Below, in pieces: positions 61,624-64,000 of a DNA stretch of 64,000 nt. The stretch is from Sphaerisporangium rubeum (GTDB taxonomy: Bacteria > Actinomycetota > Actinomycetes > Streptosporangiales > Streptosporangiaceae). A program made the position numbers and the translations under genes. The first letter of the stretch is position 1; every line of letters begins with the position of its first letter. The notes beneath the pieces are model-generated. The model searched no databases and was not told the DNA's origin. It saw nothing but the letters and a program-made list of their open reading frames with translations. The stretch is taken from the NCBI RefSeq assembly GCF_014207705.1, contig NZ_JACHIU010000001.1, positions 186,001 to 250,000 on the forward strand. Direction: 5' to 3'.

Positions 61624-61665
61624 GGTTCTTCCTCCTGCTCTGCGCGGCGCGGCGCCTGCGGTGCC

Positions 61666-62604
61666 TCAGGCCTGGTGTGTCCGGAGGTCGGCCGCGGGGC
61701 GGCGGGGGGCGCGCGGTACGGCGGGGCCGTAGCCGAGCCTGATGATCATCTGGGGGTGGCCCCTGCGGTGGCGGGGGTCGGTGCGTCCGCGCATGTCGCG
61801 CAGGTCCAGCGGCTGGTTGAGGAACGACGCCGACAGGCCGTGGACGGTGGCGGTGAGCAGCACGCGCTGGAGTGCCTGGCCGGCGCGCAGCCAGTCGGCG
61901 GGGCCGTCGCCGGGGGTGGTGAGGACGGCCAGCGACGGCCGGGCCTCGAACGCGGCGGTCCTGTCCCGGTCGCCGAAGCGCCGTGTCACCGGCGGGTCGC
62001 CGGCGGAGGCCGGGCCGCGCACGTAGGAAGGCAGCCGCCAACGTGCCAGTTCGGCCAGGTAGACGGGGTCGGCGGCGAGTTCTTCCTCGGCCATGGCGGC
62101 GTAGTCGAGCATGTCGGCGACGGCGGCCCGGTCCAGCGGCACCAGGCAGGCGCCTTCGCGGCTCGCGGCGATCCGCAGGTCGGCCAGCGCCGCAGGCGGG
62201 ACCGGGGCCCCGTCGAACGGCTCCCTGTTGGTGCGGCGCAGGGGGATCGCCTCGTACAGCCGGCTCTCGTGCGGTGTGGGTGGGCCTGCCGCCACCATGC
62301 CGGCCACGGCCAGCAGGCGTGGCTCGGTGCCGGGTCGCGGCGTGACCACGGGGTGGTACCCGGCGCATCGGATCGCGAGACGCAGGTTGAACAGGGCCGC
62401 GCCGCAGCTCACGTACATCGAACGGCCGCGGGGGTCGCTCACGGTGAGACGGCGGCCGGGGTCGGCGTACAACGCGACGGCCTGGTGGCGCGTGACGCGG
62501 AACCGCCACGGCTGGGTGTTCTGCACCGACGGCGCCGCGCCGGCCGCGACGAGCAGACGCCGGACGCCGAGTCCGGTGGCGAGCGGATCGATCATGGCGG
62601 TCAT
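61666..62604 (-). CDS. Acg-family FMN-binding nitroreductase-like protein
   Basis: A 312-residue protein. AAGGAG lies upstream of the ATG. It shows AAGAAPSVQNTQPWRFRV near the start and PLRRTNREPFDGAPVPPAAL, hallmark of the mycobacterial Acg (Rv2032) family. Acg is thought to sequester FMN and has no enzyme activity shown. It is a DosR-regulon gene in mycobacteria. The larger frame to 63720 crosses into unrelated sequence and is not a single gene. Confidence 0.88.
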   Translation of the reverse strand: MTAMIDPLATGLGVRRLLVAAGAAPSVQNTQPWRFRVTRHQAVALYADPGRRLTVSDPRGRSMYVSCGAALFNLRLAIRCAGYHPVVTPRPGTEPRLLAVAGMVAAGPPTPHESRLYEAIPLRRTNREPFDGAPVPPAALADLRIAASREGACLVPLDRAAVADMLDYAAMAEEELAADPVYLAELARWRLPSYVRGPASAGDPPVTRRFGDRDRTAAFEARPSLAVLTTPGDGPADWLRAGQALQRVLLTATVHGLSASFLNQPLDLRDMRGRTDPRHRRGHPQMIIRLGYGPAVPRAPRRPAADLRTHQA

Positions 62605-62685
62605 GGCACGGTCTCCTTCAGTCGCGCTGCGGCCAGCGTCCCGCTCCGGCGGCCCGGCGTGCAGGGGCGGACGTCGCACGGCGCC

Positions 62686-62699
62686 GGGACCTTGGTCGG
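62686..62699. promoter_or_regulatory. DosR-box-like sequence upstream of Acg gene
   Basis: GGGACCTTGGTCGG, 82 bp before the Acg-type gene. It keeps the GGGAC half and part of the second half (GTCxx). Confidence 0.35.
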
Positions 62700-62730
62700 T
62701 GCCGCGCCGGGACTGCCGGGTGGCGAGCCA

Positions 62731-62747
62731 ATACGATAGGGGGGTAT
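62731..62747. promoter_or_regulatory. CsoR-like copper operator candidate
   Basis: ATACGATAGGGGGGTAT, with ATAC/GTAT ends and a G-rich core, resembles CsoR-type operators. It lies 47 bp before the membrane-anchored protein. Confidence 0.45.
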
Positions 62748-62793
62748 GGTGTAAAGAACACGAGCTGACCGGATCTGAAGGGAAGTGCCGCAC

Positions 62794-63723
62794 ATGAGCA
62801 CCCCGGCGAAGCTGGCCGCGTGCGTCCTCGGCCTCGTGCTGGTCTTCGGCGGCACGTTCTGGGCCGGCCGGCTGGCAGGGCCGGCCGCCGAGCCGCGACC
62901 GGCGGCGGCCACCGGTCACGCCGGGTCCGGCGGACCACACGGCGCCGGCGACGCTGCGGCCGGGAACCCCGCGAAGGACACACCGGTCCCCGCCGGGCTG
63001 CAGGTGTCGCAGGACGGGTACACGCTCGTGCCGCTGGACACCGCGCTCACACCAGGCGAGACCACCGGCTTCCGGTTCACCGTGACCGGTGCGGACGGAC
63101 GGCCCGTGACGGCGTACGAGGTGGCACACGGCAAGAAGCTGCACCTCATCGTGGTGCCGCGTGACCTCGGCGGCTTCCAGCACCTGCACCCCGAGCTCGG
63201 CCCCGGCGGCGTGTGGTCGGTGCCCCTGACGCTGCCGGCCCCCGGCGCGTACCGGATGTTCGCCGACTTCGTCCCCGAAGGCGCCACCGGGCTCACGCTC
63301 GGCGCCGACCTCTACGCGCCAGGCGACTACCGGCCCGGCACGCCGCCGGACACCGGTCGCCGCGTGACCGTCGACGGTTACACCGTCACCCTGGACGGCG
63401 ACCTGACGGCGGGCCGCACGAGCAGGCTCACCCTGACGGTGAGCAGGGACGGCAGGCCGGTCACCGACCTGGAGCCCTACCTCGGGTCGTACGGCCACCT
63501 CGTGGCTCTGCGCGGCGGAGACCTGGCGTACCTGCACGTCCACCCGGCGCCTGGCGGCCCGGGACCGGCCGTGGCCTTCGACGCCGAGGTGCCGAGCGGC
63601 GGCTCCTACCGGCTGTTCCTCGATTTCAAGCACAACGGCGCCGTCCGCACCGCGGCCTTCACCGTGAGTGCGGACGGCACGATGTCCGTGGCCCCCGAGG
63701 AGACCGGGGACCACGGACACTGA
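62794..63723 (+). CDS. Membrane-anchored extracellular protein, copper-linked by context
   Basis: A 309-residue protein with one N-terminal anchor helix (LAACVLGLVLVFGGTFWAG) followed by a His/Gly/Ala linker and two beta-sandwich repeats: FRFTVTGADGRPV with HLIVVPRDLGGFQHLHPELG, and LTLTVSRDGRPV with YGHLVALRGGDLAYLHVHP. The HLHPE and YLHVHP motifs are rich in His, a good metal-binding set, and are like those of secreted copper-resistance-associated proteins. ATG is chosen over the GTG nine bases upstream because GAAGGGAAG sits at correct spacing. A CsoR-like box lies upstream. Confidence 0.8.
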   Translation: MSTPAKLAACVLGLVLVFGGTFWAGRLAGPAAEPRPAAATGHAGSGGPHGAGDAAAGNPAKDTPVPAGLQVSQDGYTLVPLDTALTPGETTGFRFTVTGADGRPVTAYEVAHGKKLHLIVVPRDLGGFQHLHPELGPGGVWSVPLTLPAPGAYRMFADFVPEGATGLTLGADLYAPGDYRPGTPPDTGRRVTVDGYTVTLDGDLTAGRTSRLTLTVSRDGRPVTDLEPYLGSYGHLVALRGGDLAYLHVHPAPGGPGPAVAFDAEVPSGGSYRLFLDFKHNGAVRTAAFTVSADGTMSVAPEETGDHGH

Positions 63724-63728
63724 GACAC

Positions 63729-63762
63729 GGCCGGTGCGGGGCCGACGGACCCGGCACCGGCC
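63729..63762 (+). terminator. Strong hairpin terminator between convergent genes
   Basis: GGCCGGTGC pairs with GCACCGGCC, with a GGG/CCC extension and one-base bulge, around GCCGACGGA. No T-tract on either side, but it lies in the 45-bp gap between two convergent genes. Confidence 0.6.
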
Positions 63763-63768
63763 ACGCGA

Positions 63769-64000
63769 TCAGCGGCGGTTGCCGCCGAGCAGCCGGTCAC
63801 CCGGGTGGCACAGCTCCCCGGTGAAGAACGTGCCGCCGGGGACGCAGCGCCACATGCTCGGGTTGGTGTAGCTCGGCGCGAGACGCACGGCGGTCGCCTG
63901 CTCCAGCGCGTAGGCCCCGGCGAGGAGTGTGCCCTCGCTGAAGGCCGTGCCGACGAAGGTGACGCCGATCGGGTTGCGGCCCGCCGAGCTCGTGGTCACG
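63769..64000 (-). CDS. Amidase-signature family protein, 3' part (cut by window edge)
   Basis: The last about 76 codons of a larger gene that continues beyond position 64000. The frame has NPIGVTFVGTAFSEGTLLAGAYALEQAT split as NPIGVTFVGTAFSEG and LLAGAYALEQAT, then RLAPSYTNP, the C-terminal end of amidase-signature enzymes (GatA/peptide amidase). The catalytic Ser-Ser-Lys part lies outside the window. The GTG at 63999 is internal. Confidence 0.75.
   Translation of the reverse strand, partial: VTTSSAGRNPIGVTFVGTAFSEGTLLAGAYALEQATAVRLAPSYTNPSMWRCVPGGTFFTGELCHPGDRLLGGNRR

Noticed and set aside
61666-63720. 684-codon single gene
   Set aside because: Only the last 312 codons match the Acg family; the upstream part is the shadow of the anchored protein gene.

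Overview
The window is high-GC DNA with short operons, many GTG starts, TTA codons in some regulatory or accessory genes, and SARP, STAND and TetR/MarR regulators. It also has an NRPS cluster, a Ser/Thr kinase and F420/PPOX-type and DosR-type genes. This points to a filamentous actinomycete, most likely of the Streptosporangiales (Nonomuraea/Sphaerisporangium/Microbispora type). That assignment is an inference; no rRNA or tRNA gene was seen to fix it.

Layout. 0-2 kb: divergent HAD phosphatase and nucleotide-sugar epimerase/decarboxylase. 2-10.5 kb: two large STAND-type ATPases (an NB-ARC/TPR protein and a full SARP-NB-ARC-TPR AfsR-type regulator) flank a tightly packed three-gene operon on the opposite strand (GT-B/CDP-glycerol-transferase-like protein, unknown protein, PfkB kinase). 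10.5-17.8 kb: a 21-residue membrane peptide, a PPOX protein, an aminoglycoside nucleotidyltransferase fused to a phosphinothricin-type acetyltransferase, two paralogous small secreted proteins, a MOSC protein, a five-bladed propeller hydrolase-like protein, a PAPS sulfotransferase and a LanC-like enzyme with a CCG zinc motif. 17.8-23.3 kb: a sulfur-scavenging operon (regulatory leader peptide, hairpin, SsuABC-type transporter, FMNH2 monooxygenase and two flavin reductases). 23.3-27.5 kb: TetR plus ABC exporter, then an NTF2-like protein and its MarR regulator. 27.5-37.8 kb: topoisomerase IB, molybdate operon (HTH-TOBE regulator, modA, modB, modC), membrane Ser/Thr kinase and a 1404-residue nitrate reductase fused to a CysJ-like reductase. 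38-45 kb: Gfo/Idh/MocA oxidoreductase, a secreted AA10 LPMO with a CebR-like operator, a DUF418 membrane protein, a two-component system, a cluster of DnaA boxes and a GH15 enzyme.

45-60 kb is a five-gene nonribosomal peptide operon read leftwards: acyl-AMP ligase, NRPS C-A-T-C-A-T, NRPS C-A-T-TE fused to an MFS transporter, a free carrier protein and a free condensation protein. Residues read by eye from the adenylation pockets suggest Gly in module 1, an unresolved (possibly basic) residue in module 2 and Ser in module 3. The thioesterase nucleophile is Cys instead of Ser, next to a Ser-loading module. This is the most exciting part of the window, since Cys-type TEs are known from four-membered-ring formation (obafluorin, sulfazecin). 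The operon promoter region carries two copies of an 18-bp dyad and a nested inverted repeat.

60-64 kb: a DosR-regulon-like islet (CBS protein, Acg-type nitroreductase, CBS-BON protein), a membrane-anchored protein behind a copper-type operator-like sequence, and the end of an amidase gene cut by the window edge.
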